Part shown: piece by piece, positions 1 to 8,517 of the stretch | Numbering within the stretch: the first letter of the stretch is position 1 | Layout of the letters: every line of letters starts with the position of its first letter | Made by a program: the position numbers and the translations under genes | Notes under the pieces: generated by a model | What the model was told of the DNA's origin: nothing | Databases searched by the model: none | The model's input: the letters and a program-made list of their open reading frames with translations, nothing else | Origin: Gemmatimonadetes bacterium 13_1_40CM_69_22 | GTDB taxonomy: Bacteria > Gemmatimonadota > Gemmatimonadetes > Gemmatimonadales > GWC2-71-9 | Assembly: GCA_001917665.1 (NCBI GenBank) | Contig: MNEL01000026.1 | Span: 1-58,623, forward strand | Reading direction: 5' to 3' | DNA: 58,623 bases

Positions 1-2
1 CG

Positions 3-779
3 TTGATCACCCGGGAGGAGGAAGTGGCGCTCGCCCAGCGGATCAAGCAGAGCGATCCCGAGGCGCTCGACAAGCTGGTGCGCTCCAACCTGCGGTTCGT
101 GGTGTCGGTCGCGAAGAAGTACCAGAATCAGGGCGTCTCGCTCTCCGATTTGATCAACGAGGGCAACCTCGGCTTGATCCGCGCCGCCCACAAGTTCGAC
201 GAGACGAAAGGCATCAAGTTCATCTCGTACGCGGTGTGGTGGATCCGCCAGGCGATTCTCCAGGCGCTCGCCGAGCAGTCACGCATCGTCCGCGTCCCGC
301 TGAACCGCGCTGGCACGCTCCACCGGATCGGCAAGCGCTCGGCATCGCTGCTGCAGGAGCTGGGGCGGGAGCCGACCGTCGAGGAGATCGCCGAAGGGAT
401 GGACATCTCCGAGGAGGAGGTCGCGAAGACCCTCTCCATCTCCCAGGCGCACCTCTCGCTCGATGCGCCCCTTACGCCGGGCGAGGACAACAAGCTGCTC
501 GACTATCTCCCCGACACCCAGAACCCCGGTCCGGACGACGAGATCTTCGAGCACGCCCTCACCGAGTCGATCGAGGAAGTGCTCGCGACCCTCAAAGACC
601 GCGAGGCGAAGATCCTGCGTCTCTATTTCGGCCTCGAGGGTCAGGAGCCGATGACCCTCGAGGAAATCGGCTCGCTGCTCGGCATTACGCGGGAGCGCGT
701 CAGACAGATCAAAGAGAAGGCGCTGGCGCGGCTGCGGCACGTGTCGCGCGCCCGCGCGCTGGAAAGCTTCCTGTTCTAG
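3..779 (+). CDS. rpoD: RNA polymerase sigma factor, RpoD/SigA type (5' end outside window)
   Basis: Sigma-70 family factor that directs core RNA polymerase to promoters. The visible 258 residues run from the end of region 1.2 (ITREEE) through region 2 (RFVVSVAKKYQNQG, then the FISYAVWWIRQAI segment that melts and reads the -10 element), region 3, and a C-terminal region 4.2 helix-turn-helix (TLEEIGSLLGITRERVRQI). The first codon visible, TTG, matches the Leu of the usual PLITREEE motif, so this is an internal codon and the true start lies upstream of the window. The strength of the match points to a group 1 or 2 factor; without the N-terminus I cannot separate the housekeeping sigma from a close paralogue. 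Confidence 0.93.
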   Translation: MITREEEVALAQRIKQSDPEALDKLVRSNLRFVVSVAKKYQNQGVSLSDLINEGNLGLIRAAHKFDETKGIKFISYAVWWIRQAILQALAEQSRIVRVPLNRAGTLHRIGKRSASLLQELGREPTVEEIAEGMDISEEEVAKTLSISQAHLSLDAPLTPGEDNKLLDYLPDTQNPGPDDEIFEHALTESIEEVLATLKDREAKILRLYFGLEGQEPMTLEEIGSLLGITRERVRQIKEKALARLRHVSRARALESFLF

Positions 780-806
780 GCCCGGGGCGGGTAGATTTAC
801 CGCCCT

Positions 807-1310
807 ATGGCCGGCTTGGCTTCGTTCGACATCTCCACCGGCGCCGACCTCCAGGAAGTCGATAACGCCGTCAACCAGACGGCCAAAGAGGTCGCCCAGC
901 GCTACGACTTCAAGGGGTCGAAAGCCTCCATCGCCTTCGACCGCCCCAAGGCGACGCTCACCCTTGTTGCCGACAACGACTTCAAAATGAAAGCGCTGCT
1001 GGACGTGCTGCAGGCGAAGCTCGTCAAGCGCGGCGTGCCCGTGAAGAACCTGGAGCTCGGCGCGGTCACCCCGGCGGCGAACGACACCGTGCGCCGCGAG
1101 ATCACGCTCACCCAGGGGATCCCGCAGGAAACGGCCAAAGCCATCGTCAAAGCCATCAAGGACAGGAAGTTCAAGAAGGCCCAGGCGTCCATCCAGGGCG
1201 CAGAGATCCGCGTGCAGGCACCCTCCAAAGACGAGTTGCAGGAGGTGATCGCGTTCCTCCGCGGTCAGGACTGGGGCATCGAGCTCAGGTTTGGGAACTA
1301 CCGCGGATGA
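807..1310 (+). CDS. yajQ: YajQ family nucleotide-binding protein
   Basis: A 167-residue protein of the YajQ/UPF0234 family, full length for the family. It begins MAGLASFDISTGADLQEVDNAV and has the conserved AQRYDFKGSKASI block. Family members fold as two ferredoxin-like domains; some bind cyclic di-GMP and act as transcription co-regulators, while others have been linked to RNA or nucleotide binding. There is no clear Shine-Dalgarno sequence; a short GGGCGG/CCGCCC inverted repeat lies just before the ATG. Its stop overlaps the rimO start by 4 bases. The exact role is not shown by the sequence. Confidence 0.92.
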   Translation: MAGLASFDISTGADLQEVDNAVNQTAKEVAQRYDFKGSKASIAFDRPKATLTLVADNDFKMKALLDVLQAKLVKRGVPVKNLELGAVTPAANDTVRREITLTQGIPQETAKAIVKAIKDRKFKKAQASIQGAEIRVQAPSKDELQEVIAFLRGQDWGIELRFGNYRG

Positions 1311-2623
1311 AGCTCGGCGTCATCTCCCTCGGCTGCGACAAGGCGACCGTCGATTCCGAGCGGCTGGTGGGCGAGCTCGTGGGACACGGCGCCGTCGTCA
1401 CCCCCGACCTCCCGCGCGCCGACGTCATCCTCGTCAACACCTGCGGGTTCATCGACGCCGCGAAGCAGGAGTCGATCGACGCGATCTTGGCAGCCGCGAA
1501 ACTGAAGCAAACGGCGGCGGTCAAGGCGGTCGTGGCGGTCGGTTGCCTGGTCCAACGCTACAAGCACGAGCTGCAGCAGGAGATCCCGGAAGTCGATCTT
1601 TTTCTGGGATTCTCGGACCTGCACCACCTCGTGCCAGCGCTCGCCGAGCGCGGGTTGATTCCCGACCCGGTCGCCACCCACCCCGGCGTCCGGCAGTTCC
1701 TCGGGGACGCGCCTCATGTGCGCTATCTCAAGATCTCCGAAGGCTGCGACCACACCTGCGCCTTCTGTGCCATCCCGCTGATGCGCGGCAAGCACCGCTC
1801 CGAGCCGCTCGAGCGGTTGGTGCGCGAGGCGCAGCAGCTCGAGGCGCAGGGGGCGAAGGAGATCAACCTCGTCGCCCAGGACCTCGGCCACTACGGCCGT
1901 GACCTCGGGTCGAGCGGCGCCAAACTCCCCGACCTGCTGCAAGCGTTGCTGCGGGAGACCGCGGTGCCGTGGTACCGGCTCCTCTACGTGTACTCGGCTG
2001 GCCTGAGCGAGCGGCTGGTGGATCTGATCGCGCGCGAGGAGCGCATCGTCCCGTACATCGATATGCCGATCCAGCACGCGTCGGACCGGATGCTCGAGCG
2101 CATGCGGCGCCCCGAGCGGCGGCAGTCGCTGCGCGAGAAGCTCGGCTGGCTGCGGGGGGCGATCCCGGATCTCGCGGTCCGCACCACCTGTCTGGTGGGC
2201 TTTCCGGGCGAGACCGACGGCGACTTTCGTGAGCTGCTCGCCTTCCTCGAGGAGGCGCAGTTCGACCGGCTCGGCGCCTTCGCCTACTCGCCGCAGGAAG
2301 GGACTCGCGCCATGCAGTACGAGGACGACGTGCCCGAAGAGGTGAAGCGGGAGCGTCTCGAAGAGCTGCTCGAAGTGCAGCGCGCCATTTCGGCCGAGCG
2401 GCTCGCCCGGTTCGTGGGTCGGGAGGCGGACGTGCTGGTGGACCGGGTCGCCGATCCCGACGAGGCCGGCGCCACTCATGTCGGGCGCGTGGCGTGGCAA
2501 GCCGACGACGTGGACGGGGTCACCTACGTGGAGCGGGGCGGTTGGGCCGCCGTGGGGAGCTTCGTGCGGGTGTGCCTCAGCGCGAGCGAGGACTACGACT
2601 TTCGGGCGGTCGCGCTGACGTGA
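1307..2623 (+). CDS. rimO: Ribosomal protein S12 methylthiotransferase RimO
   Basis: Radical-SAM enzyme that methylthiolates the conserved Asp of ribosomal protein S12. The 438 residues show the family order: an N-terminal UPF0004 domain with three cluster cysteines (C10, C46, C80), a radical-SAM core with C147-x3-C151-x2-C154 in [13 protein letters not shown], and a C-terminal TRAM domain. The SLGCDK and VNTCGFI segments match RimO rather than the tRNA enzyme MiaB. It starts at an ATG overlapping the yajQ stop by 4 bases and overlaps hemL by 4 bases, so translational coupling is likely. Confidence 0.95.
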   Translation: MKLGVISLGCDKATVDSERLVGELVGHGAVVTPDLPRADVILVNTCGFIDAAKQESIDAILAAAKLKQTAAVKAVVAVGCLVQRYKHELQQEIPEVDLFLGFSDLHHLVPALAERGLIPDPVATHPGVRQFLGDAPHVRYLKISEGCDHTCAFCAIPLMRGKHRSEPLERLVREAQQLEAQGAKEINLVAQDLGHYGRDLGSSGAKLPDLLQALLRETAVPWYRLLYVYSAGLSERLVDLIAREERIVPYIDMPIQHASDRMLERMRRPERRQSLREKLGWLRGAIPDLAVRTTCLVGFPGETDGDFRELLAFLEEAQFDRLGAFAYSPQEGTRAMQYEDDVPEEVKRERLEELLEVQRAISAERLARFVGREADVLVDRVADPDEAGATHVGRVAWQADDVDGVTYVERGGWAAVGSFVRVCLSASEDYDFRAVALT

Positions 2624-3906
2624 CCCGGTCGGCGGAGCTGTTCGACCGGGCGAAGGCGGTGCTGCCCGGCGGAGTCAACTCGCCGGTCCGGGCGTTCCGC
2701 GCGGTGGGCGGGACGCCCTTTTTCGTCGCGCAGGCGCATGGCGCGTGCCTCACCGACGTGGACGGCGCGACCTACCTCGACTATGTGTGCTCGTGGGGCC
2801 CGTTGATTCTGGGACATGCCCACCCCGCGGTGCTCGACGCCATTCGGCACGCGGCGGAGCGCGGCTGGAGCTACGGCGCGCCCTGCCCGGCCGAGGTCGA
2901 GCTCGCGGAGCTCGTGCGGCAGCGGATGCCGGCGGTCGAGATGGTGCGATTCGTGAACTCGGGCACCGAGGCGACGATGGCCGCGGTGCGGCTCGCGCGC
3001 GCCGCGACCCAGCGCGACGTCATCCTCAAGTTCGAGGGCTGCTATCACGGCCACGCCGACAGCTTTCTGGTCAAGGCGGGGAGCGGCGTCGCGACGCTCG
3101 GGCTCCCCGACAGTCCCGGCGTTCCCGCACCGCTCGCCGAGCTCACGGTCACCGTGCCGTTCAACGACCTGTCGGCCGTCGAGGCCCTGTTCGGGCGCCG
3201 CGGGAAGCAGATCGCCGCCGTCATCGTGGAGCCGTACGTCGGCAACGCGGGCTTCATCCCTCCCGAGCCCGGATTCCACCCGGCGTTGCGCGCGCTGTGC
3301 GACCGCCACGGGTCGTTGCTGATCTTCGACGAGGTGATGACGGGCTTCCGGGTGGCGCCGGGCGGCGCGCAGGAGCGGCTCGGCGTGCGTCCCGACCTCA
3401 CCACGCTCGGGAAGATCATCGGCGGCGGGATGCCGGTCGGCGCGTACGGCGGACGCGCCGACTTGATGGGGCTGGTCGCGCCCGAGGGGCCCGTGTACCA
3501 GGCAGGGACGCTCTCGGGAAACCCCGTGGCGATGGCGGCCGGCCTCGCCACGCTGCGCGAGACCGAGCGCCCGGGTTTCTACGACGCGCTGGAGCAGCGA
3601 ACCGCGCGGCTGGTGGCGGGTATAGGGGACGCCGCGCGGCGGCACGGCGTGCCGGCGAGCGGGGGCCACGCCGGCTCGCTGTGGGGCGTCTATTTGACGG
3701 CCGGGCCCGTGCGGAACTTCGCGCAAGCAAAGGCCTCGGACACGGACCTGTTCGCGCGGTGGCACCGCGCCGCCCTGGCGCGCGGTGTGTTCCTCGCGCC
3801 GTCGGCCTTCGAGGCGGGCTTCGTCTCCAGCGCACACACGGATGCGGACATCGACGTCACCATCGCACAACTCGACGCAGCGCTGGGCGAGGCACGGGCT
3901 CGCTAG
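2620..3906 (+). CDS. hemL: Glutamate-1-semialdehyde 2,1-aminomutase
   Basis: PLP-dependent enzyme that converts glutamate-1-semialdehyde to 5-aminolevulinate in the C5 route to haem. I place the start at the GTG that overlaps the rimO stop (GTGA), giving 428 residues, the usual size. Support includes [12 protein letters not shown] at the N-terminus, [10 protein letters not shown], the [10 protein letters not shown] segment, [10 protein letters not shown], and the PLP lysine K265 in [18 protein letters not shown]. An upstream in-frame ATG would overlap rimO by 130 bases and is unlikely. The presence of hemL implies the tRNA-Glu-dependent pathway in this organism. Confidence 0.95.
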   Translation: MTRSAELFDRAKAVLPGGVNSPVRAFRAVGGTPFFVAQAHGACLTDVDGATYLDYVCSWGPLILGHAHPAVLDAIRHAAERGWSYGAPCPAEVELAELVRQRMPAVEMVRFVNSGTEATMAAVRLARAATQRDVILKFEGCYHGHADSFLVKAGSGVATLGLPDSPGVPAPLAELTVTVPFNDLSAVEALFGRRGKQIAAVIVEPYVGNAGFIPPEPGFHPALRALCDRHGSLLIFDEVMTGFRVAPGGAQERLGVRPDLTTLGKIIGGGMPVGAYGGRADLMGLVAPEGPVYQAGTLSGNPVAMAAGLATLRETERPGFYDALEQRTARLVAGIGDAARRHGVPASGGHAGSLWGVYLTAGPVRNFAQAKASDTDLFARWHRAALARGVFLAPSAFEAGFVSSAHTDADIDVTIAQLDAALGEARAR

Positions 3907-5125
3907 CCTCCTCGCCCTCGCCGCCGCGGCCTGCCCGGGGCCGCCGCCACCCACCACGCTCACTCCCGGTGCCGAGCCGGAGCTCCGGGTCGGACTCGCG
4001 GTCGGCGCGTCGAGCGTCACGCTGGGGGGCGACGGAGAGCTGTTCGTCACGGACGATGGGGACGGGGCGCCGATCGGCTCCATCCCGGCCGGCGCGTTCT
4101 GGACCGTTGTCCCGGATACGGGCGGCCTGCGCGTCGTGCAGCCCGACGGCTCCCGGAGCGAGCGTCACGGCGGTATCTCCGCCGTGAACGTCACCGAAAA
4201 CCGCTTCGCGACGGTGGGCGGTCGCCGCTACCGCGGCCGCGTCAACGTGGTCCGGGACGCCTCCGGGCTCACCCTGCTGAACCGTGTGCCGGTGGAGAGC
4301 TACGTCGCGGGCGTGCTGGCAGGTGAGATCGGCATCCGGCGCAACGACGAGGAGCAGGCGCTGCTCGCCCAGGCGGTCGTGTCGCGCAGCTTCGCCCTCA
4401 AGAACCGCGGCCGCTGGGAGGCGCTCGGGTTCGACGCGTGGGCGGACGTCCGCGACCAGGTCTACAACGGCGTCGCGGGCGAGACGCCCGAGGTGTGGAG
4501 CGCCGTACGCCGCACCGCGGGCGAGGTGCTCGAGTACGACGGGGCGATCATCGAGGCCTACTTTCATTCCACCTGCGGCGGCCGCACGGCGGCGGTCGAG
4601 GAGGCGTTCAACACGGCGCAGAGCCGCCCCTACCTGCGGCCGGTCTCCGACGCGAGCGGCCGCGGGCACTCCTACTGCGACCTCTCGCCGCGGTTCCGTT
4701 GGCGCGAGGAATGGGACAGCGCGAAGCTGCGCGCTATATTGTCGCGGACGCTCCCGACCGTGATGCATGTCGGCGGCGATGGCCTGCAGCGCATCACCGA
4801 CGTTGCGGTGAGCCGCATCGGTCCCTCGGGGCGCGTCAGTGAGCTCCGCATCGTGTTCGAGCACGGCGACATCAGCGTGCCGGGCCCGGACGTGCGCGCC
4901 GTGCTGCGGCCGGAGTCGGGTCGGCTGCTGCAGAGCACGGCGTTCCAGCTGTCGGTGACGCGCCAGGACGGCCAGGTCACGCGGCTCGTCGCGGCCGGCG
5001 CGGGGTCGGGACACGGCCTCGGACTGTGCCAGTGGGGCGCAGTGGGCCGAGCGCGCGCAGGCCAGGAGTATCGGAACATCCTCACCACTTACTTCCCGGG
5101 GACGACCGTTGAGCGACTCTACTAG
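3842..5125 (+). CDS. SpoIID/LytB-domain lipoprotein
   Basis: Predicted 427-residue envelope protein with a SpoIID/LytB domain, a family of peptidoglycan-acting lytic transglycosylases and their relatives. An N-terminal hydrophobic stretch ends in LALAAAAC, a possible lipobox with Cys31. Typical SpoIID blocks follow: [52 protein letters not shown], and [15 protein letters not shown] near the end. The ATG at 3842 is the only usable start that keeps the signal sequence; it lies 65 bases inside hemL. In a non-spore-former such proteins are usually linked to cell-wall remodelling; the substrate here is unproven. Confidence 0.8.
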   Translation: MRTSTSPSHNSTQRWARHGLASLLALAAAACPGPPPPTTLTPGAEPELRVGLAVGASSVTLGGDGELFVTDDGDGAPIGSIPAGAFWTVVPDTGGLRVVQPDGSRSERHGGISAVNVTENRFATVGGRRYRGRVNVVRDASGLTLLNRVPVESYVAGVLAGEIGIRRNDEEQALLAQAVVSRSFALKNRGRWEALGFDAWADVRDQVYNGVAGETPEVWSAVRRTAGEVLEYDGAIIEAYFHSTCGGRTAAVEEAFNTAQSRPYLRPVSDASGRGHSYCDLSPRFRWREEWDSAKLRAILSRTLPTVMHVGGDGLQRITDVAVSRIGPSGRVSELRIVFEHGDISVPGPDVRAVLRPESGRLLQSTAFQLSVTRQDGQVTRLVAAGAGSGHGLGLCQWGAVGRARAGQEYRNILTTYFPGTTVERLY

Positions 5126-5846
5126 AGGGAGCGGGCGCGCCGTCCGGAGTCCCCGCCCTGAAGGGCGGACCACACCAACGGTCATCGACCGATTGCTGGT
5201 GCTCATCGTCCTGGTGTCCGTCAGTCCGCCGGTCCGTTTGACCGCCCAGGGCGTGTTCAACCAGTTCTCTTCCGAGAACCTGAGACCCAGCGCCGTGCAG
5301 TTCGATCTCGGCCCGCTCGGCGGCAACAACATCCGGGGCACGCTCACCGGCGGCGTGCGGCTCGACTACGGCTTCATCGCCCCCAAGGTCCGCGTGCTGC
5401 TCGGTCTCTCCTACTTCCACGCCGACCTGAGCTCGGAAGCCCTGCGGCGCTACGCGGAGGGACTGCGCCGCGTCGTGAACGATCCGGACTCGAACTACAC
5501 CATCCAGCTGGGCGACATCAGCTGGAGCGACCTGACGGGCGACCTTGACCTCCAGTACGTCATGCCGCAAGGCCGTGCCGTGACGGTGTACCTGGGGCTC
5601 GGGGTCGGCATTCACCTCCGCAACGGCAGCGGCACAGCGATCGACGGCACGTTCGTAGAGGACGCGCTGGATCAGATCACTGCCGGCGGGAACGGCACGA
5701 TCGGGGCGGAGATCGGCGCGAAGCACTGGCGTGTCAGCGTGGACGCGCGCGGCGTGCTGTCGAGCGGGCTCTCGACGGTGAGTCTGCGCACTGGCGTGAT
5801 GTATCGCTGGGCCGGGTTCGGCGGCCGGAGCGCGACCAGGCGGTGA
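5109..5846 (+). CDS. Putative outer-membrane beta-barrel protein
   Basis: A 245-residue protein with a hydrophobic export signal near residues 26-46 (IDRLLVLIVLVSV, ending LTAQG). The rest is rich in alternating amphipathic strands, such as GTLTGGVRLDYGFI, KVRVLLGLSYFHAD, TVYLGLGVGIHL and VSLRTGVMYRW, as in small outer-membrane barrels. The TTG start overlaps the previous gene by 17 bases; another TTG at about 5193 would give a shorter signal peptide. I recognise no specific family. A CCGCCCT/AGGGCGG hairpin lies within the first 60 bases. It overlaps the next gene by 4 bases (GTGA). Confidence 0.62.
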   Translation: MSDSTRGSGRAVRSPRPEGRTTPTVIDRLLVLIVLVSVSPPVRLTAQGVFNQFSSENLRPSAVQFDLGPLGGNNIRGTLTGGVRLDYGFIAPKVRVLLGLSYFHADLSSEALRRYAEGLRRVVNDPDSNYTIQLGDISWSDLTGDLDLQYVMPQGRAVTVYLGLGVGIHLRNGSGTAIDGTFVEDALDQITAGGNGTIGAEIGAKHWRVSVDARGVLSSGLSTVSLRTGVMYRWAGFGGRSATRR

Positions 5847-6850
5847 GCACGCCCGTCCGGGTGGCGGTGGTAGGGGCGGGGGCGATCGCGCAGGTGGCGC
5901 ACCTCCCCGTGCTGCGCAAGCTGCCGGGCGTCGAGGTCGCGGCGATCTGCGACAACGACGTCAGCAAGGCTCAGGCCCTCGCCGCGCGGTTCGAGGTCAG
6001 GGACGCCTTCGATGACATCGAAGAGGTGCTCCGCTACGGCCACGCGGACGCGATCGCGATCTGCACCCCCAATCACCTGCACGAGATCCACGTCGTCGCC
6101 GCGCTGGCCGCGGGGTGCCACGTGCTGTGCGAGCGGCCGCTCGCGCTCACCGTGGCAGGTGTCGAGCGCGTGCTCCAGGCGAGCGAGAAGTACGGCAAGC
6201 GCGTGATGGTGGGAATGAACCACCGGTTCCGCTCGGACGTCCAGGCGGTGCGCGGATTCCTCGCGGGCGGTGACCTGGGCGTCTTGCAGGCGATCCGGAG
6301 CGGGTGGTACACGTTTCAGCCCAGCCGCCAGCTGCTCGGCTGGCGGCTGCGACGCCCGGAGGCGGGCGGCGGCGCGTTCCTCGACCTCGGGCTCCAGCTC
6401 TTGGACCTCGGCCTCTGGCTCGCGGGCTGGCCGGCCCCGAAGCGCGTCGCCGCGCACATGGTGGGCCAGGCCAAGGACAGCGTGGAGGACATGGCGACCG
6501 CGCTCGTGGTGTGCGACAACGGCGTGTCCATCTCGATGGACGTAAGCTGGCGTCACCTGGGCGCCGCCGAACGGTTCTGGTTCGATCTCGTCGGGACCAA
6601 GGGCTCAGCCACCGTCCAGCCGTTGCGGGTCTTCAAGGACGCTCACGGGACCGTCATCGACGCCACACCCACGGGCGCGAGCGGACGCGAGACGCCGTTC
6701 GCCCAGTCCTACCGCGCCGAGTGGACATACTTCCTCGCCGTCATCAAGGGCGACGTCAACGCGCCCCCGCCCCGCGACCAGTTGGCCCTCCACCGGGTGC
6801 TCGACGCGGTCTACCGCTCGGCCGACGAAGGGCGCGACGTGTTGCTGTGA
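5843..6850 (+). CDS. Gfo/Idh/MocA family oxidoreductase, atypical active site
   Basis: A 335-residue protein with an N-terminal Rossmann fold (VAVVGAGAIAQVAHLPVL) followed by the Gfo/Idh/MocA C-terminal domain. The family reduces or oxidises sugars and related compounds with NAD(P). Two normally conserved sites differ: the EKP motif reads E97-R98-P99, and the D-x-G-x-H-x-x-D motif reads D181-L-G-L-Q185-L-L-D188, so both the usual lysine and the usual histidine are missing. It may therefore be non-catalytic or chemically changed. The GTG start overlaps the previous stop by 4 bases, and its own stop overlaps lnt by 4. Confidence 0.85.
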   Translation: MSTPVRVAVVGAGAIAQVAHLPVLRKLPGVEVAAICDNDVSKAQALAARFEVRDAFDDIEEVLRYGHADAIAICTPNHLHEIHVVAALAAGCHVLCERPLALTVAGVERVLQASEKYGKRVMVGMNHRFRSDVQAVRGFLAGGDLGVLQAIRSGWYTFQPSRQLLGWRLRRPEAGGGAFLDLGLQLLDLGLWLAGWPAPKRVAAHMVGQAKDSVEDMATALVVCDNGVSISMDVSWRHLGAAERFWFDLVGTKGSATVQPLRVFKDAHGTVIDATPTGASGRETPFAQSYRAEWTYFLAVIKGDVNAPPPRDQLALHRVLDAVYRSADEGRDVLL

Positions 6851-8382
6851 CCGGCCCGTCCCGGCGGACGGCCGTCCTGATCGCGCTTGGCGCGGTCCTG
6901 CCCGCGCTGAGCTATCCGCCGTTCCAGGTCCCCGTTCTGAGCTTCGTCGCCGTCACGCCCGCAGTAGTGCTGCTGCGGGAGCTCGAGCGCGCGACGGACC
7001 TCCGCCGCGCGCTCCGCCTCGGTTTCTGGTACGGCCTCGTGTCCCAGGGGCTGGTGCTCTACTGGCTGGTCGTCGCCCTCTGGCACTTCACGCCGCTCTC
7101 GGCCCTCGGGTATCTCGCCACGATCGCGGTCTACGGACTGTGGACGGCGGGGCTGTTCTGGCTCGTCGTCCGGGCCCGGAGCTGCTTCCCCGCCGTCCCG
7201 CTCTGGGCGCTCTTCCCCGTCGTATGGACGGCCATGGACTGGGGCATCGGCCACCAGGGAGACATCCGCTTCCCGTGGCTCGGTCTCGGGACGTCCCTCG
7301 CGGACGCGCCGATCCTGGTGCAGTGGGCGGACCTCGCGGGCGCGCGCGGTGCGACGCTGTGGCTGGCGTGGTGCAGCGTGATGCTGGTCGAGGCCGTGCT
7401 GCCGAGGGAGCAGGGAGAAGGGAGAGCTACGATTGGGTGGCGGCCCGCCGCGCTGGTACTCCTGAGCATCGCCCTCGCGGGGGCCTACGGGGCGTGGCGC
7501 GAGCGCGCGCTGCCGGTGCGCACCGCGGGCATCGTGGGGCTGGTGCAGCCGAACGTCGGCTTTCGGGAGAAGTGGAACAAGACCTACCAGGACAGCATCA
7601 TGGCCGATCTCTTCGCCCTCTCGCGACGGCTGGAGGACAGCACCCGGCTCGACCTACTGCTCTGGCCCGAGGCCGCGGTGCCCAACTACTTCGTGAGCCG
7701 CCCCGATTGGGATGCCATGCTCGCACAGCGCGGGCGTGAGACGCGCACGCCACTCCTCACCGGCGGCCTCGATGCCACCTCCCTGGACGACTACTACAAC
7801 GCAGCGTTCTTTTACGATTCGACGGGTGATCGGACGGCCTATCCGGTCTTCCACAAGCATTACCTGGTGCCCATCGTCGAGCGGGTGCCCTTCGTCCCGC
7901 CGCGCTGGTTCCACCTGCACTGGTTCGGGGGCTTCGGTAAGGGGCGTGGGCTGCCGCTCTACCCGACCGCGGTGGGCCGGTTCGGGGTGCTGATCTGTTA
8001 CGAATCGATCTTTGCCGACCTGGCGCGTGACTACCGCCGCCGGGGGGCGGACTTCCTCGTCAATATCACGAACGACGCCTGGTACGGCCGCACGGCCGGC
8101 CCCTACCAGCACTTGACGCACTTGGTGATGCGGGCCATCGAAACGCGCATGGGGATCGCGCGCGCGGCGAACTCGGGCATTTCGGCGACCGTCGACCCGC
8201 TGGGCCACGTGCACGCGGCGACCCGCCTCGAGGTCCGAACGGCCGAAGCGAGCATGCTGGTCACGAGCGATGTGATGACCTGGTACGTGCGGCTGGGGGA
8301 CTGGGTGGGGACGCTGGCGGTGATGGCCACCTTGGGGTTCGCAGGCATGCTGGGGGTGCAGGCGTGGAAACGGCGCGCTTGA
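6847..8382 (+). CDS. lnt: Apolipoprotein N-acyltransferase
   Basis: Inner-membrane enzyme that adds the third acyl chain to lipoproteins. Starting at the GTG that overlaps the preceding stop, it is 511 residues: about six membrane segments over residues 8-215, a nitrilase-like periplasmic domain, and a last membrane helix near 485-505. The catalytic triad is visible: E275 in LLLWPEAAVPN, K337 in VFHKHYLVPIVE and C384 in FGVLICYES. A three-copy heptamer repeat (7405-7425) codes for the linker REQGEGRA between the membrane and nitrilase parts. Lnt implies a Gram-negative-type envelope with triacylated lipoproteins. Confidence 0.93.
   Translation: MTGPSRRTAVLIALGAVLPALSYPPFQVPVLSFVAVTPAVVLLRELERATDLRRALRLGFWYGLVSQGLVLYWLVVALWHFTPLSALGYLATIAVYGLWTAGLFWLVVRARSCFPAVPLWALFPVVWTAMDWGIGHQGDIRFPWLGLGTSLADAPILVQWADLAGARGATLWLAWCSVMLVEAVLPREQGEGRATIGWRPAALVLLSIALAGAYGAWRERALPVRTAGIVGLVQPNVGFREKWNKTYQDSIMADLFALSRRLEDSTRLDLLLWPEAAVPNYFVSRPDWDAMLAQRGRETRTPLLTGGLDATSLDDYYNAAFFYDSTGDRTAYPVFHKHYLVPIVERVPFVPPRWFHLHWFGGFGKGRGLPLYPTAVGRFGVLICYESIFADLARDYRRRGADFLVNITNDAWYGRTAGPYQHLTHLVMRAIETRMGIARAANSGISATVDPLGHVHAATRLEVRTAEASMLVTSDVMTWYVRLGDWVGTLAVMATLGFAGMLGVQAWKRRA
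7405..7425 (+). repeat. Three-copy tandem heptamer inside lnt
   Basis: AGGGAGC, AGGGAGA and AGGGAGA follow each other without a gap inside lnt. The 21 bases keep the frame and code for Gly-, Glu- and Arg-rich linker residues just before the last membrane helix of the transmembrane half. The unit length of 7 matches other repeats in this window. Confidence 0.6.
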
Positions 8383-8504
8383 GAATGCGGAGTGCGGAAT
8401 GCGGAATGCGGAATTGATCGGACCCTGGTCGTGCACGGGCGCCGGCAACGGGGTTCGAACTCGGCGCGATAGACTCCGCATTCCGCATTCCGCATTCCGC
8501 ATTG
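8383..8504. repeat. Inverted pair of tandem heptamer arrays between lnt and hyuA
   Basis: Directly after the lnt stop are four units of GAATGCG (one reads GAGTGCG), ending near 8416. After about 57 bases of unrelated sequence come four units of CGCATTC-type sequence (8474-8504), the reverse complement of the first array. Transcribed, the two arrays could pair into a stem of roughly 25-30 bp. It fills the whole lnt-hyuA gap. It is not a CRISPR: units are 7 bases with no spacers. Confidence 0.8.
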
Positions 8505-8517
8505 GGGTGGGGGAAGG

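Noticed and set aside
785-805. GGGCGG/CCGCCC hairpin just before yajQ, possible terminator after the sigma factor gene
   Set aside because: Only 6 bp with a 9-base loop and no T-run; too weak to call a terminator or regulator.
5151-5167. CCGCCCT/AGGGCGG hairpin inside the start of the putative outer-membrane protein gene
   Set aside because: A short stem in coding sequence of high GC; no evidence for attenuation.
8446-8470. GGTTCGAAC resembles a tRNA T-loop in the lnt-hyuA gap
   Set aside because: The T-stem would have mismatches and no acceptor, D-arm or anticodon arm could be folded around it.
8383-8504. Could the heptamer arrays be a CRISPR or an insertion-sequence end?
   Set aside because: Units are 7 bases with no spacers, and no transposase, target duplication or cas gene is near.
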